DNA of 64,000 nucleotides. Origin: an uncultured Coriobacteriales bacterium (lineage in GTDB: Bacteria; Actinomycetota; Coriobacteriia; Coriobacteriales; QAMH01). The stretch covers positions 43,894-107,893 of the forward strand of contig CAKUES010000006.1 of NCBI GenBank assembly GCA_934646835.1. The letters are read 5' to 3'. The stretch's first letter is position 1; each line of letters starts with the position of its first letter. Shown here in pieces: positions 16,352 to 24,113 of the stretch. Both the position numbers and the translations under genes were made by a program. The notes under the pieces are model-generated. The model made no database searches and had not been told where the DNA came from. It saw only the letters and a program-made list of their open reading frames with translations.

Positions 16352-17590
16352 ATGAAGATGACAGACGAGCAGTTTGCGATCATCAAGCGACAGCTCAAGA
16401 AACTGACAGAGATCCCCGGTGGCTTCTACGAGAAGAAGTTCGCAGGCATCGACATCGATGCGATCAAGACCCAAGAGGATTTCGAGAAACTTCCCTTCAC
16501 TGACAAAGCAGATCTTCGCGAGGCCTACCCGATGGGTCTGTGCGCCGTCCCGCAAAGCGAGATCGTCCGCGTCCACTCTTCCTCCGGTACCACCGGTACC
16601 CCCGTTGTCATTCCCTACACCAAAAAAGATATCGAGGACTGGGCCATCCAGTTCGCGCGCTGCTATGAGTACGCAGGCATTACGCGCGACGATGTTATCC
16701 AGATTACCCCTGGCTACGGCCTGTGGACTGCCGGCATCGGCTTCCAGGCCGGTTGCGAGCGCCTGGGCGCTATGGCAATCCCCATGGGCCCCGGCAACAC
16801 CGACAAGCAGCTTCAGATGATGGAGGACTTTGGCACGACGGTCTTTTGCGCCACCAGCTCCTACGCGCTGCTTCTGGCAGAGGAGATCGAGAAGCGCGGC
16901 ATCCGCGACAAGCTCAAGCTCAAGAAGGGTGTCATCGGCTCCGAGCGCTGGGGCGAGAAGATGCGCGCCCGCATCGCCAGCGAGCTCGGCGTCGAGCTCT
17001 TCGACATCTACGGCTTGACGGAGGTCTACGGCCCTGGCATCGGCATCAACTGCAAAGCCAACGGAGCCATGCACATCTGGTCTGACTACCTTTACCTAGA
17101 GATTATCGACCCTGAGACCGGCGAGGTCGTCCCCGACGGCGAGCCAGGCGAGATCGTCCTCACCACGCTCCAGAAGGAGGGTGCGCCGCTCATCCGCTTC
17201 CGCACGCACGATTTGTCCCGCATCGTCCCCGGCCCCTGCGAGTGCGGCAGCCCCCATCCCCGCATCGACATCATCACCGGCCGCACGGACGACATGGTCA
17301 AGGTGCGCGGCGTGAATATGTTCCCCGCACAGATCGAGGAGGTCATCGCCTTTGCCGACGGCGCCTCGAGCGAGTACCAGGTGATGATCGACCACGTCAA
17401 CGGCCGCGACCACATGACGCTGTTCTTCGAGACCGACCGCCCCAAGAGCGAGTGGCCCAAGATCGAGGAGAACCTCGCCGCCATCTTCAAGGGCAAGATC
17501 GGCATGACCCCGCACGCCAAGGCCGTCGCCATGGGCGAGCTGCCGCGCAGCCTCAAGAAGACCCGCCGCATCTTCGACAACCGCTACTAA
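16352..17590 (+). CDS. paaK: Phenylacetate-CoA ligase-type AMP-forming enzyme
   Basis: 412 residues, slightly shorter than typical PaaK (~430). It activates aryl-acetates with ATP and CoA, or in anaerobes may run in reverse on aryl-acetyl-CoA made by IorAB. The AMP-binding loop is SSSGTTGTPVVIPYT (about 72-86), followed by YGLTEVYGPG, GAPLIRFRTHDLSRI and a C-terminal AMP-binding_C_2 domain with GRTDDMVKVRGVNMFP. ATG follows AGGAGGATGCGTC. It is downstream of iorAB with tRNA-Trp between. The exact aryl substrate is not shown by the sequence. Confidence 0.92.
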   Translation: MKMTDEQFAIIKRQLKKLTEIPGGFYEKKFAGIDIDAIKTQEDFEKLPFTDKADLREAYPMGLCAVPQSEIVRVHSSSGTTGTPVVIPYTKKDIEDWAIQFARCYEYAGITRDDVIQITPGYGLWTAGIGFQAGCERLGAMAIPMGPGNTDKQLQMMEDFGTTVFCATSSYALLLAEEIEKRGIRDKLKLKKGVIGSERWGEKMRARIASELGVELFDIYGLTEVYGPGIGINCKANGAMHIWSDYLYLEIIDPETGEVVPDGEPGEIVLTTLQKEGAPLIRFRTHDLSRIVPGPCECGSPHPRIDIITGRTDDMVKVRGVNMFPAQIEEVIAFADGASSEYQVMIDHVNGRDHMTLFFETDRPKSEWPKIEENLAAIFKGKIGMTPHAKAVAMGELPRSLKKTRRIFDNRY

Positions 17591-17616
17591 GCTCGTCGAG
17601 TTTTCGCGTTAACGCG

Positions 17617-17655
17617 AAAGGACCCGCAAGTCGCATCGACTTGCGGGTCCTTTTT
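17617..17655 (+). terminator. Intrinsic terminator between convergent paaK and trpB
   Basis: AAAGGACCCGCAAGTCG pairs with CGACTTGCGGGTCCTTT around the 3-nt loop CAT, then TTTTT. A smaller palindrome, TTCGCGTTAACGCGAA, precedes it. It may also serve trpB from the other strand, though the T-run is weaker there. Confidence 0.9.
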
Positions 17656-17727
17656 GTTGCTCGGGGGCCGCGGGCGTTGTGGGTGCCGCAGGCACTATTT
17701 GTGCCGCGCCTCTCGTCGCTGTCAGCC

Positions 17728-19149
17728 TTACTCCAAAGGCAGGCCGCCTGCTGCTTGGATGCCTTCGACGGCAGGGATGGTTGCAAAGCCCGCCTCGAGC
17801 TCCTCGTCGGTGGGGATGTGGTCTTCCATCTGGCCGTTGATGAAGGCGTCGTAGGCCTTCATGTCAAAGTAGCCGGTGCCCGTGAGGCCAAAGAGGATGG
17901 TCTTGGCCTCGCCAGTCTCCTTGCACTTGAGGGCCTCGTCGATGGCGACCTTGATGGCATGCGAGCTCTCCGGTGCGGGCAGGATGGTCTCGAGCTTAGC
18001 AAACTGTACGCCGGCCTCGAAGACCTCGGTCTGCTTGACGCTCACGGCGCGTGCGTAGCCATCATGGACGAGCTTGGAGACGATGGGGCTCATGCCGTGG
18101 TAGCGCAGACCGCCTGCGTGGTCGGCAGAGGGGATGAAGCCGTTGCCGAGTGTGTACATCTTGCACAGCGGACAGGTCTGGCCCGTGTCGGCAAAGTCAT
18201 AGGCGTAGCGGCCGCGCGTCATGGACGGGCAGCTTGCCGGCTCGACGCAGATGAAGTCCGTGTCGGGGCGCGTGCCGTCGAGCTTGTCCTTCATGAAGGC
18301 GCTCATCAGGCCGCCCACGTTGCTGCCGCCACCTGCGCAGCCGATGATGACGTCGGGGTATTCGCCGAGTTCCTCGAGCGCGGTCTTGGACTCGAGTCCG
18401 ATGATGGACTGGTGGAGCACGACTTGGTTGAGCACGCTGCCGAGCTGGTAGCGCCCGCGGTTGTCGGGCACATGGAGGGCTTTCTCGACTGCCTCGGAGA
18501 TCGCAGTGCCGAGCGAACCGGTGGAATCAGGGTTGTCGGCGAGCATCTTGCGGCCGATCTCCGTCGTATCAGAGGGAGACGGGGTCACGTTGGCCCCAAA
18601 GGTCTGCATGATGTTGCGTCGGAAGGGCTTTTGCTCGTAGGAGCACTTGACCATGAAGACCTCGCAGTCCAGTCCGTAGTGGGCGGCTGCCTCGGAAAGC
18701 GCGGTGCCCCACTGGCCGGCGCCGGTCTCCGTGGTGATCGTGCTCAGGCCCTGCTGGGCACCGTAGTAAGCCTGCGCCAGCGCGGAGTTGAGCTTATGCG
18801 AGCCGGAGGTGTTGTTGCCCTCGAACTTGTAGAAGATCTTGGCGGGCGTGCCGAGCGCGCGTTCGAGGTTGTAGGCGCGGCACAGCGGGGAGGGTCGGTA
18901 GACCTTGTACATCTCGCGCACGCCCTCTGGGATGTCGATGTAGCGCGTGTCATCGTCGAGCTCTTGTCGTACAAGCTCGTCGCAGAAGACGGCCCTGATG
19001 TCGTCGAACTCGGCGATTTTGCCGTTGGGCAGGCGCATGGGCTCGGGCTTTTGTGGCATGTCGGCGCGGACGTTGTAGAACTGGGTGGGGATCTGGTCCT
19101 CGCTCAGATAGAGGCGGTAGGGTTCGGTCTGCTTGTTCTCGTTGCTCAT
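17728..19149 (-). CDS. trpB: Tryptophan synthase beta chain, TrpB2 type
   Basis: 473 residues, longer than canonical TrpB (~395) and matching the TrpB2 subgroup. It is a PLP enzyme that condenses indole with serine. PLP lysine is in NNTSGSHKLNSALAQ, the phosphate loop is GCAGGGSNVGG, and the TrpB2-like N-terminal block YKVYRPSPLCRAYNLE is present. ATG at 19147-19149 follows AAAGGACGAAGACC; an earlier in-frame start at 19272 lies in the leader. No trpA is nearby, so it probably uses free indole. It is preceded by a T-box leader, so it should be switched on when uncharged tRNA-Trp accumulates. A divergent ECF importer begins on the other side. Confidence 0.93.
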   Translation of the reverse strand: MSNENKQTEPYRLYLSEDQIPTQFYNVRADMPQKPEPMRLPNGKIAEFDDIRAVFCDELVRQELDDDTRYIDIPEGVREMYKVYRPSPLCRAYNLERALGTPAKIFYKFEGNNTSGSHKLNSALAQAYYGAQQGLSTITTETGAGQWGTALSEAAAHYGLDCEVFMVKCSYEQKPFRRNIMQTFGANVTPSPSDTTEIGRKMLADNPDSTGSLGTAISEAVEKALHVPDNRGRYQLGSVLNQVVLHQSIIGLESKTALEELGEYPDVIIGCAGGGSNVGGLMSAFMKDKLDGTRPDTDFICVEPASCPSMTRGRYAYDFADTGQTCPLCKMYTLGNGFIPSADHAGGLRYHGMSPIVSKLVHDGYARAVSVKQTEVFEAGVQFAKLETILPAPESSHAIKVAIDEALKCKETGEAKTILFGLTGTGYFDMKAYDAFINGQMEDHIPTDEELEAGFATIPAVEGIQAAGGLPLE

Positions 19150-19270
19150 GGTCTTCGTCCTTTCGGCTGGTGCGGATGCGCTTTGGGCGCACCCATTGGC
19201 TTGTCGGTGAGCTGGGACCTGGCCGTGGTCTTGGCTCGCGATGGTTTGCAGCCTGTGCCTGGAGACGAAC

Positions 19271-19316
19271 AAAGCCCGCCCTCAAACAGCAAACATGCTC
19301 TTCAAGGACGGGCTTT
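19271..19316 (-). terminator. T-box leader terminator before trpB
   Basis: AAAGCCCGTCC...GGGCGGGCTTT (minus strand) form a strong stem just after the T-box sequence, with TTGTTCG following. This is the terminator that competes with the antiterminator. Confidence 0.75.
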
Positions 19317-19540
19317 CAATAAACGAAAACTCGCGGTGCCACCTTGATTCACCTCTCTAGGGGAGGTGCTCTTTTCGGGTGCCATCACACCCTTGGACGC
19401 TTACGCGGTCCTTGCGTCGCAGCTTTCACTGCGCCCTCAGCGGCCCATTATGGCGACCTGCTACTGCTCGGATCTCAGCTGCCCGAACTCTCTGTATGCG
19501 CGTCAGTCGCTTTTACCCCCGCCTCAACGGTTTAGGTGTA
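19271..19540 (-). ncRNA. T-box riboswitch (probable Trp specifier) controlling trpB
   Basis: On the minus strand the conserved T-box sequence AAGGTGGCACCGCGAG lies at 19330-19345, followed by the terminator at 19271-19316. Upstream is a long paired leader with Stem-I-like features, including GAGATCCGAGC and CATAATGGGCC. The TGG in the latter is placed where a specifier codon would be and fits tRNA-Trp and the trpB gene controlled. T-boxes sense uncharged tRNA. T-box call is firm; the specifier assignment is inference, since I could not fold the leader. Confidence 0.88.
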
Positions 19541-19561
19541 TGCGGTTGTCAACCTGTTTGC

Positions 19562-19591
19562 ACTTTAGGCGCATGCTTTTGGGGTTGTCAA
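19562..19591 (-). promoter_or_regulatory. Promoter of the T-box/trpB transcript
   Basis: On the minus strand TTGACA (19586-19591), 18-bp spacer, TAAAGT (19562-19567). Transcription would begin near 19555, just before the leader. A second TTGACAACC lies at 19544-19552 without a convincing -10. Confidence 0.55.
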
Positions 19592-19905
19592 GAAGATTTT
19601 TTGCGTCCGATAAAAACGGGCTTTGTCCTCTGTGCTAGGGAAAAGCGCAGGTCAGACGGCAATCTTATTGCGTTGTTCTATTACTTTGCAGCGGGTGCTC
19701 GAAATTCTTTTGCCGTTTATCGCCGATGTCTTAATGCAAAAGAAACAAAATGCCTACTTGTGCGATTGGTTTTGTTGGGCGTAAGATTGCGGCCAACCTC
19801 ATAGGGAACCCGCGCCGCACAAAGCCATAGCGGCGCTGCTCCATAAAAACAGGCGGGCAGGATTGCGTAAGAGACGTAAAAGCCCAACGTGAAAGGAGCC
19901 ATATC
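19592..19905. other. Intergenic region before the TrpP-like gene
   Basis: About 310 bp with lower GC than the flanks. I see no T-box consensus on the plus strand and no clear terminator; the promoter for the importer operon must lie here but no hexamer pair stands out. The ribosome site AAAGGAG is at the right end. Confidence 0.4.
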
Positions 19906-20478
19906 ATGGCAGAGAAACGTGTAGTTTCCACTCAGCAGACCTCTGGTCTCACCACCCGCGACCTCATCTTGGTCGCCGTCCTGCTTGCAGCAGGCGCTGT
20001 TCTCAAGCTCACTGTCTCGAGCTTTCTCACCTTCGCCGGAATGAAACCCAACTTCATGATCGCCATGTACTGCCTGGCCATCATCCTCGTGCGTCCCAAT
20101 GTCTTCCAGGCGATTATCATCGGTTTCTTGACCGGCCTTATCTCCCAGATCCCCATGCTCAACGCTACCCCGCTCGTGAACCTCGCGTCCGAGACGGTCG
20201 GCGCCTTGGTCTGCGGCCTGCTCGTCTTGGGCCTCTTGAAGGTCGCCAAGGACAACTTCACACTCCAGTCCGTTGTCTTTCCCGCCGTCATCACCTTCAT
20301 CTCGACGCTGTTCTCCGGCTATACCTTCGCGCTGATCGTCGGCTGCGCTATGAACGGCCTGGGCGTGGCTGAGGTCATGGTCATGTACGCCGTGATGGTC
20401 TTGGGCACCGCCGCGATGAATTGTGTGGTCGCCGCCATCCTCACCCCCGTTCTCAAGAAGGCCCTCAAGCTGGCATAG
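19906..20478 (+). CDS. TrpP-like S component, probable tryptophan ECF transporter substrate-binding subunit
   Basis: 190 residues with about six membrane segments. GAVLKLTVSSFLTFAGMKPN, IILVRPNVFQAIIIGFLTG and LVNLASETVGALVCGL recall the TrpP family (Bacillus subtilis TrpP), in which GMKPD and a following I-G-x-x-T-G occur. It is followed directly by two ECF ATPases and an ECF T subunit, so it is the substrate-specific S component of an ECF importer. Divergence from T-box-controlled trpB supports tryptophan as substrate. Start ATG after GAAAGGAGCC. Fold and role are good; the substrate is an inference from family and context. Confidence 0.8.
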   Translation: MAEKRVVSTQQTSGLTTRDLILVAVLLAAGAVLKLTVSSFLTFAGMKPNFMIAMYCLAIILVRPNVFQAIIIGFLTGLISQIPMLNATPLVNLASETVGALVCGLLVLGLLKVAKDNFTLQSVVFPAVITFISTLFSGYTFALIVGCAMNGLGVAEVMVMYAVMVLGTAAMNCVVAAILTPVLKKALKLA

Positions 20479-20559
20479 CGGCTGTCGAGCTGGGCGAGGC
20501 AAGTCGGTCGCCTGCCCGGCTTCGACGTCGATGCAGCTTCTCACGGAAAGCGAACCATC

Positions 20560-21399
20560 ATGATTCAGGTCAAAGACGTGAGCTTCAAGTACGAGGAGGG
20601 GACGGGTGCCACGCTCCACGACATCACCCTCTCCATCCCGGATGGGCAGTTCGTCGGTATCACGGGAGCCGCCGGCAGCGGCAAGTCCACGCTCACCTAC
20701 ATCCTCAACGGCATCGTCCCCCATTGCTATCCCGGCGACTTCTACGGCAGCGTCGAGATCGACGGCCATGACACGGTCGAGACCTCGCTCACTGATATCT
20801 CGCGTCTGGTGGGAAGCGTATGCCAGGACATCGACAGCCAGATGGTGTCGAGCGTCGTGGAAGACGAGGTCCTCTTCGGCCTCGAGAACTTTGGGGTTCC
20901 CAAAGATGAGGTCGAGGCACGCCTCGAGACGGCCCTTAGTGACATGGGAATCGCAGAGCTGCGGCACCGCAACATCGCGAGCCTCTCCGGTGGGCAGAAG
21001 CAAAAGGTCGCCGTTGCGTCGATCCTGGCACTTGCCCCCAAGGTCCTCGTCCTCGACGAGCCGACGGCCGAGCTCGATCCCGCGAGCTCGCGCGCCGTCT
21101 TCGAGCTGCTCGCCGCGTGTGCGCGAGAGAAGAAGATCACCGTTGTGGTGGTCGAGCAGAAGATCGCCTTGCTCGGCGAGTACTGCGACCGGTTGCTCGT
21201 TGTCGAGGATGGCAAGATCGCCCTCGACGGCGCCTGCCGCGAGGTGTTCGACAGCTCCGAGAGACTCTTCAATGCGGGTATCAACTGCCCGCGTTCGACA
21301 AGCCTTGTTAACAGGCTGCGCGAAAGCGGGCTGTACTGTGGCCCTGCCTGCCGCAACGTCGCCGAGGCGACGGTGGTTCTCGAGGAGGTACTCGCATGA
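20560..21399 (+). CDS. ecfA: ECF transporter ATPase (EcfA), first
   Basis: 279 residues. Walker A GAAGSGKSTL, Q-loop VGSVCQDIDSQ, signature SGGQKQKVAVASILAL, Walker B VLVLDEPTAELDP, and a C-terminal EcfA extension. It forms the ATPase pair with the next protein to drive the S/T membrane complex. It lies 81 bp after the S-component gene and overlaps the next gene by 4 nt (ATGA). Confidence 0.93.
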   Translation: MIQVKDVSFKYEEGTGATLHDITLSIPDGQFVGITGAAGSGKSTLTYILNGIVPHCYPGDFYGSVEIDGHDTVETSLTDISRLVGSVCQDIDSQMVSSVVEDEVLFGLENFGVPKDEVEARLETALSDMGIAELRHRNIASLSGGQKQKVAVASILALAPKVLVLDEPTAELDPASSRAVFELLAACAREKKITVVVVEQKIALLGEYCDRLLVVEDGKIALDGACREVFDSSERLFNAGINCPRSTSLVNRLRESGLYCGPACRNVAEATVVLEEVLA

Positions 21400-22232
21400 T
21401 CGAGTTCAAGCACGTGAGCGCTGCGTACGAGGCAGAGACGCCGATCTTGCAAGACGTGAGCTTCTCCATCGGCGACGGCGAGTTCGTCGCCTTTGTGGGA
21501 ACCAACGGCGCCGGCAAGTCGACGACGATGAGGCTCGTCAACGGATTGCTCAAGCCCACGGCGGGGGAGGTGCTGATTGACGGCGTGCCGACAACGCAGC
21601 TCAAGACCAGTGAGCTGGCACGGCGTGTGGGCTTCCTCTTCCAGAATCCGGACCGGCAGATCTGCTGCAAGACCGTGCGCGAGGAGCTGGAGTTCAACTT
21701 CAAGGTGCAGGGCATCTACGACGAGGATGCGCGCCGCCGCGTTGACGAGGTCATCGCGCACTTTGGGTTCGAGCCCGACGCGGAGCCGTATCTGCTTAAT
21801 CGCGGAACAAGGCAGCTTCTGGCCCTGGCCTCCATCATCGTCGCGGCACCACCCGTCGTAGTCCTCGACGAGCCGACGACGGGGCTCGACTTTCGCGAGT
21901 GCACCAAGGTCATGGAGATCATCTCCCAGCTCAACGAGGCTGGCACGACGGTCATCATGGTCTGCCACGACATGGAGGTCGTTGGCGATTACGCCAAGCG
22001 CAGCATTGCGATGACACAGGGCAGGGTCGTCGCCGACGGCCCGACCTTCGAGTTGCTGCGTGATGCGGAGGTGCTCGAGAAAGCACACCTTGTTGCTCCG
22101 CAGCTGCTTGAGATCGCCTCAAAGCTCGTTGAGGCTCATCCCGAGCTGGCAGGCACGGCCATCGCCGCCGCGACGACGCTCGATGAGATGAGTGCTGCCA
22201 TCGAGGCCTATCTGACGCAAAGGGAGGTTTAG
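21396..22232 (+). CDS. ecfA: ECF transporter ATPase (EcfA), second, with altered signature motif
   Basis: 278 residues. Walker A is GTNGAGKSTT, Walker B VVVLDEPTTGLD, and the switch histidine is in VCHDMEVV. The ABC signature reads LLNRGTRQLLALASI where LSGGQxQR or LSRGQRQR is usual, so one of the two composite ATP sites may be weak, as in many heterodimeric ABC pumps. It starts in an ATGA overlap and is followed after 3 nt by the T component. Confidence 0.92.
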   Translation: MIEFKHVSAAYEAETPILQDVSFSIGDGEFVAFVGTNGAGKSTTMRLVNGLLKPTAGEVLIDGVPTTQLKTSELARRVGFLFQNPDRQICCKTVREELEFNFKVQGIYDEDARRRVDEVIAHFGFEPDAEPYLLNRGTRQLLALASIIVAAPPVVVLDEPTTGLDFRECTKVMEIISQLNEAGTTVIMVCHDMEVVGDYAKRSIAMTQGRVVADGPTFELLRDAEVLEKAHLVAPQLLEIASKLVEAHPELAGTAIAAATTLDEMSAAIEAYLTQREV

Positions 22233-22235
22233 GCG

Positions 22236-23012
22236 ATGAAGGGTTTTCTCGAATACGTGCCGGGAGACAGCTTTCTGCATCGGCTCAATCCGGTGGCTAA
22301 GCTTACGGCCTCGCTGCTGATCGTCTTCGCGTGCTTTGTCACGCCGAGCATGGCCCTGCTCATCGCCATCTTGGTGCTGGGTTCTGCCCTTGCCGCCAGC
22401 TGTGGCATGACGAAGCAGACCCTCGAGCTTGCAAAGGCGGTGGCGGGCTTCTCATTGCTGTTGGCGTTGATCGCGCTGTTTACGACGCCGCAGGGAGACG
22501 TTATCTTTGAGCTGCCCTGGGGCTATGTCGGTATTGGCAGTGTCCTTGCGGCAGTGCGCATCGTGCTGCGCTTGGTTGCGTGTGCGATCCCGCTGTTTCT
22601 CGTGTTCTACGTCACCAAGCTCAACGACATCTCGAACTCGCTGGTGAAGGTCTGCCACGTTCCCTACAAGTACGCCTTCGTCTTCACCTCGACGGTGCAT
22701 TTCATCCCCGTGTTCATGAACGATATGTCTGCGATTATGGAGGCTCAAATGGCGCGCGGTGTCGAGTTTGACGGCGGTTTGGTCAAGCGCGTCAAGCTGA
22801 TGGTGCCGCTGTGCGTGCCCCTGCTGGTTGGCAGCGTGCGCAAGACGAACAGCGCCGCCATCGCCGCCGAGGTCCGCGGCTTCAACTTGCGCAATGCTTC
22901 CAGTGGCTACAAGGAGTACCCGTTTGGCGGGGGAGACTCGGTCTATGTCTTGCTCGGGGCGGTGTTGCTTGCAGTGGCGATTGCGACGGCGGTCCTTGGG
23001 GTTGCGGTCTAG
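22236..23012 (+). CDS. ecfT: ECF transporter T component (EcfT/CbiQ family)
   Basis: 258 residues with the CbiQ/EcfT fold: N-terminal LNPVAKLTASLLIVFACF, several membrane spans and the two coupling-helix motifs AQMARGVEF and AAEVRGFNLRN, the A-x-x-x-R-G pair that contacts the ATPases. It links the TrpP-like S subunit to the ATPases. The TAG stop (23010-23012) is the second to fourth base of the terminal repeat of the element that follows, so the last codons may have been trimmed by insertion. Confidence 0.93.
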   Translation: MKGFLEYVPGDSFLHRLNPVAKLTASLLIVFACFVTPSMALLIAILVLGSALAASCGMTKQTLELAKAVAGFSLLLALIALFTTPQGDVIFELPWGYVGIGSVLAAVRIVLRLVACAIPLFLVFYVTKLNDISNSLVKVCHVPYKYAFVFTSTVHFIPVFMNDMSAIMEAQMARGVEFDGGLVKRVKLMVPLCVPLLVGSVRKTNSAAIAAEVRGFNLRNASSGYKEYPFGGGDSVYVLLGAVLLAVAIATAVLGVAV

Positions 23013-23126
23013 GAAAACGCCGATTAAGGCAAATGTCCACTGCGTGTGATTGGTAAAACCGCTGGCTACGTAGGGGAGGGACCGAAGTCCCTCCCCATAA
23101 GCCTCGCGTTAATCAGCGTCTCCTTA
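23009..23126 (+). repeat. 118-bp MITE-like element, best forward copy
   Basis: Left end CTAGGAAAACGCCGATTAA and right end TTAATCAGCGTCTCCTTAG are imperfect inverted repeats of ~19 bp. In the middle CGTAGGGGAGGGACC and GTCCCTCCCC form a hairpin. Related copies lie at 26501-26614, 42773-42887 (reverse), 47814-47905 (reverse, decayed), 51875-51993 and 56880-56997 (reverse). The left TIR contains the ecfT stop codon. Confidence 0.88.
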
Positions 23127-23415
23127 GAGCTGTACACGAAAGCTGGCTGTTGAGAGCGCAATCAAATAGCGCACAATACGATAGCAGGAAATAATAAAAT
23201 TGCGCAATCGAAAAAGTGTAGAAGGAGCAGGTCAGAGGGAAGTGAACTTGGCTTTTCTGGAGTGGTTTTATGACACAGCGTCACTGGCACAAAGTGTGTC
23301 ACGCTCACAGGGCTGTCTGGGCTGTGTGCGCGGACAGATTCATGCGATGGTGATATCGGAATAATGCTTGCACTAACGAGCTTGCGCAGTTATCCTAGAC
23401 AGGCTTGTGTAAATT
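23127..23415. other. AT-rich intergenic stretch before rpmE
   Basis: 23150-23230 is clearly AT-richer than the genome around it. A single arm of the TGACACAC repeat family is at 23269-23303 (TGACACAGCGTCACTGGC...). No gene is supported; the rpmE promoter probably lies near 23380-23400 but is not clear. Confidence 0.45.
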
Positions 23416-23452
23416 GCATTGGTCGGTAACCAATGCGGCTTTAAGGAGACTT
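23416..23452 (+). ncRNA. Leader hairpin before rpmE, candidate L31 autoregulatory leader
   Basis: GCATTGG (23416-23422) and CCAATGC (23430-23436) form a stem with loop TCGGTAA, directly ahead of the AAGGAG ribosome site. Ribosomal leaders for L31, including a Coriobacteria class, have been described to my recollection; a covariance search would decide. Confidence 0.4.
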
Positions 23453-23453
23453 A

Positions 23454-23879
23454 ATGCGACCCAATATTCACCCTGAGTACAAAGAGTGCACTGTCCGCTG
23501 CTCTTGCGGCAACACCTTCAAGACCCGCTCCACTGTGAGCGAGATCGTGGTCGAGCTTTGCAACGAGTGCCATCCCTTCTTCACCGGTCAGCAGAAGTTT
23601 GTTGACACTGGTGGACGTGTCCAGCGCTTCGCTGACAAGTTCGGTTCCGCTGCTGCTCGCGTCAAGGAGCAGGAGGCTGCCAAGAAGGCTGCTAAGGCTG
23701 CTGCAGCTGCAGAGGCTGAGGCCGCTAAGAAGGCTGAGCGCGAGGCTAAGGCTGCTGCCAAGGCTGCTCGTGCAGCTGAGTACGCCAAGAAGGCTGAGGC
23801 AGAGGCTGCTGCCGCTCCCGTCGAGGCTGAGGTTGAGGCTCCCGCAGAGGAGGCTGCTGCCGAGGAGTCCGCTGAGTAA
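23454..23879 (+). CDS. rpmE: Ribosomal protein L31 with Ala/Lys/Glu-rich C-terminal extension
   Basis: 141 residues, about twice the usual ~70. Residues 1-66 are normal zinc-type L31: MRPNIHPEYKECTVRC, the zinc ligands C16, C18, C36 and C39 (CSCGN and LCNECHPFF) and GQQKFVDTGGRVQRF. Residues ~70-141 are a charged low-complexity helix (AKKAAKAAAAAEAEA pattern) turning acidic at the end. L31 sits at the subunit interface of the 70S ribosome. Extended L31 tails occur in some Actinobacteria. Start ATG after AAGGAGACTTA. Confidence 0.95.
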   Translation: MRPNIHPEYKECTVRCSCGNTFKTRSTVSEIVVELCNECHPFFTGQQKFVDTGGRVQRFADKFGSAAARVKEQEAAKKAAKAAAAAEAEAAKKAEREAKAAAKAARAAEYAKKAEAEAAAAPVEAEVEAPAEEAAAEESAE

Positions 23880-23903
23880 GCTGACATTCGCATAGCGCAT
23901 TGA

Positions 23904-23936
23904 GAGAGGTCGTCCGCAAGGGCGGCCTCTTTTGTT
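23904..23936 (+). terminator. Intrinsic terminator after rpmE
   Basis: GAGGTCGTCC GCAAG GGCGGCCTC, then TTTTGTT. Confidence 0.8.
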
Positions 23937-24113
23937 ATGCCCTCGTTTTGCCGCATTGCTCGTCTTGTCTGCTGAACTTGACCGTGAGGAGGGCTTGACC
24001 TGCGGCTGGGGCGTAGAAGGTTGCTTTATCGGCGTGGACTGCAGCAGGGGTCTTGGGCCGTTCCCCATACAATCGAATCAAAGAATGAGTCTTGTTCTGG
24101 GAGGTTGATTGCG

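Noticed and set aside
17728..19149. Threonine synthase or tryptophanase for the PLP gene
   Set aside because: The GSHK PLP motif, GGGSNVGG loop, TrpB2-type N-terminus and Trp T-box leader fit tryptophan synthase beta; tryptophanase has a different fold and motif.
17242..19347. 701-codon plus-strand frame opposite trpB
   Set aside because: Shadow of trpB and of the T-box leader; no domain and no start context.
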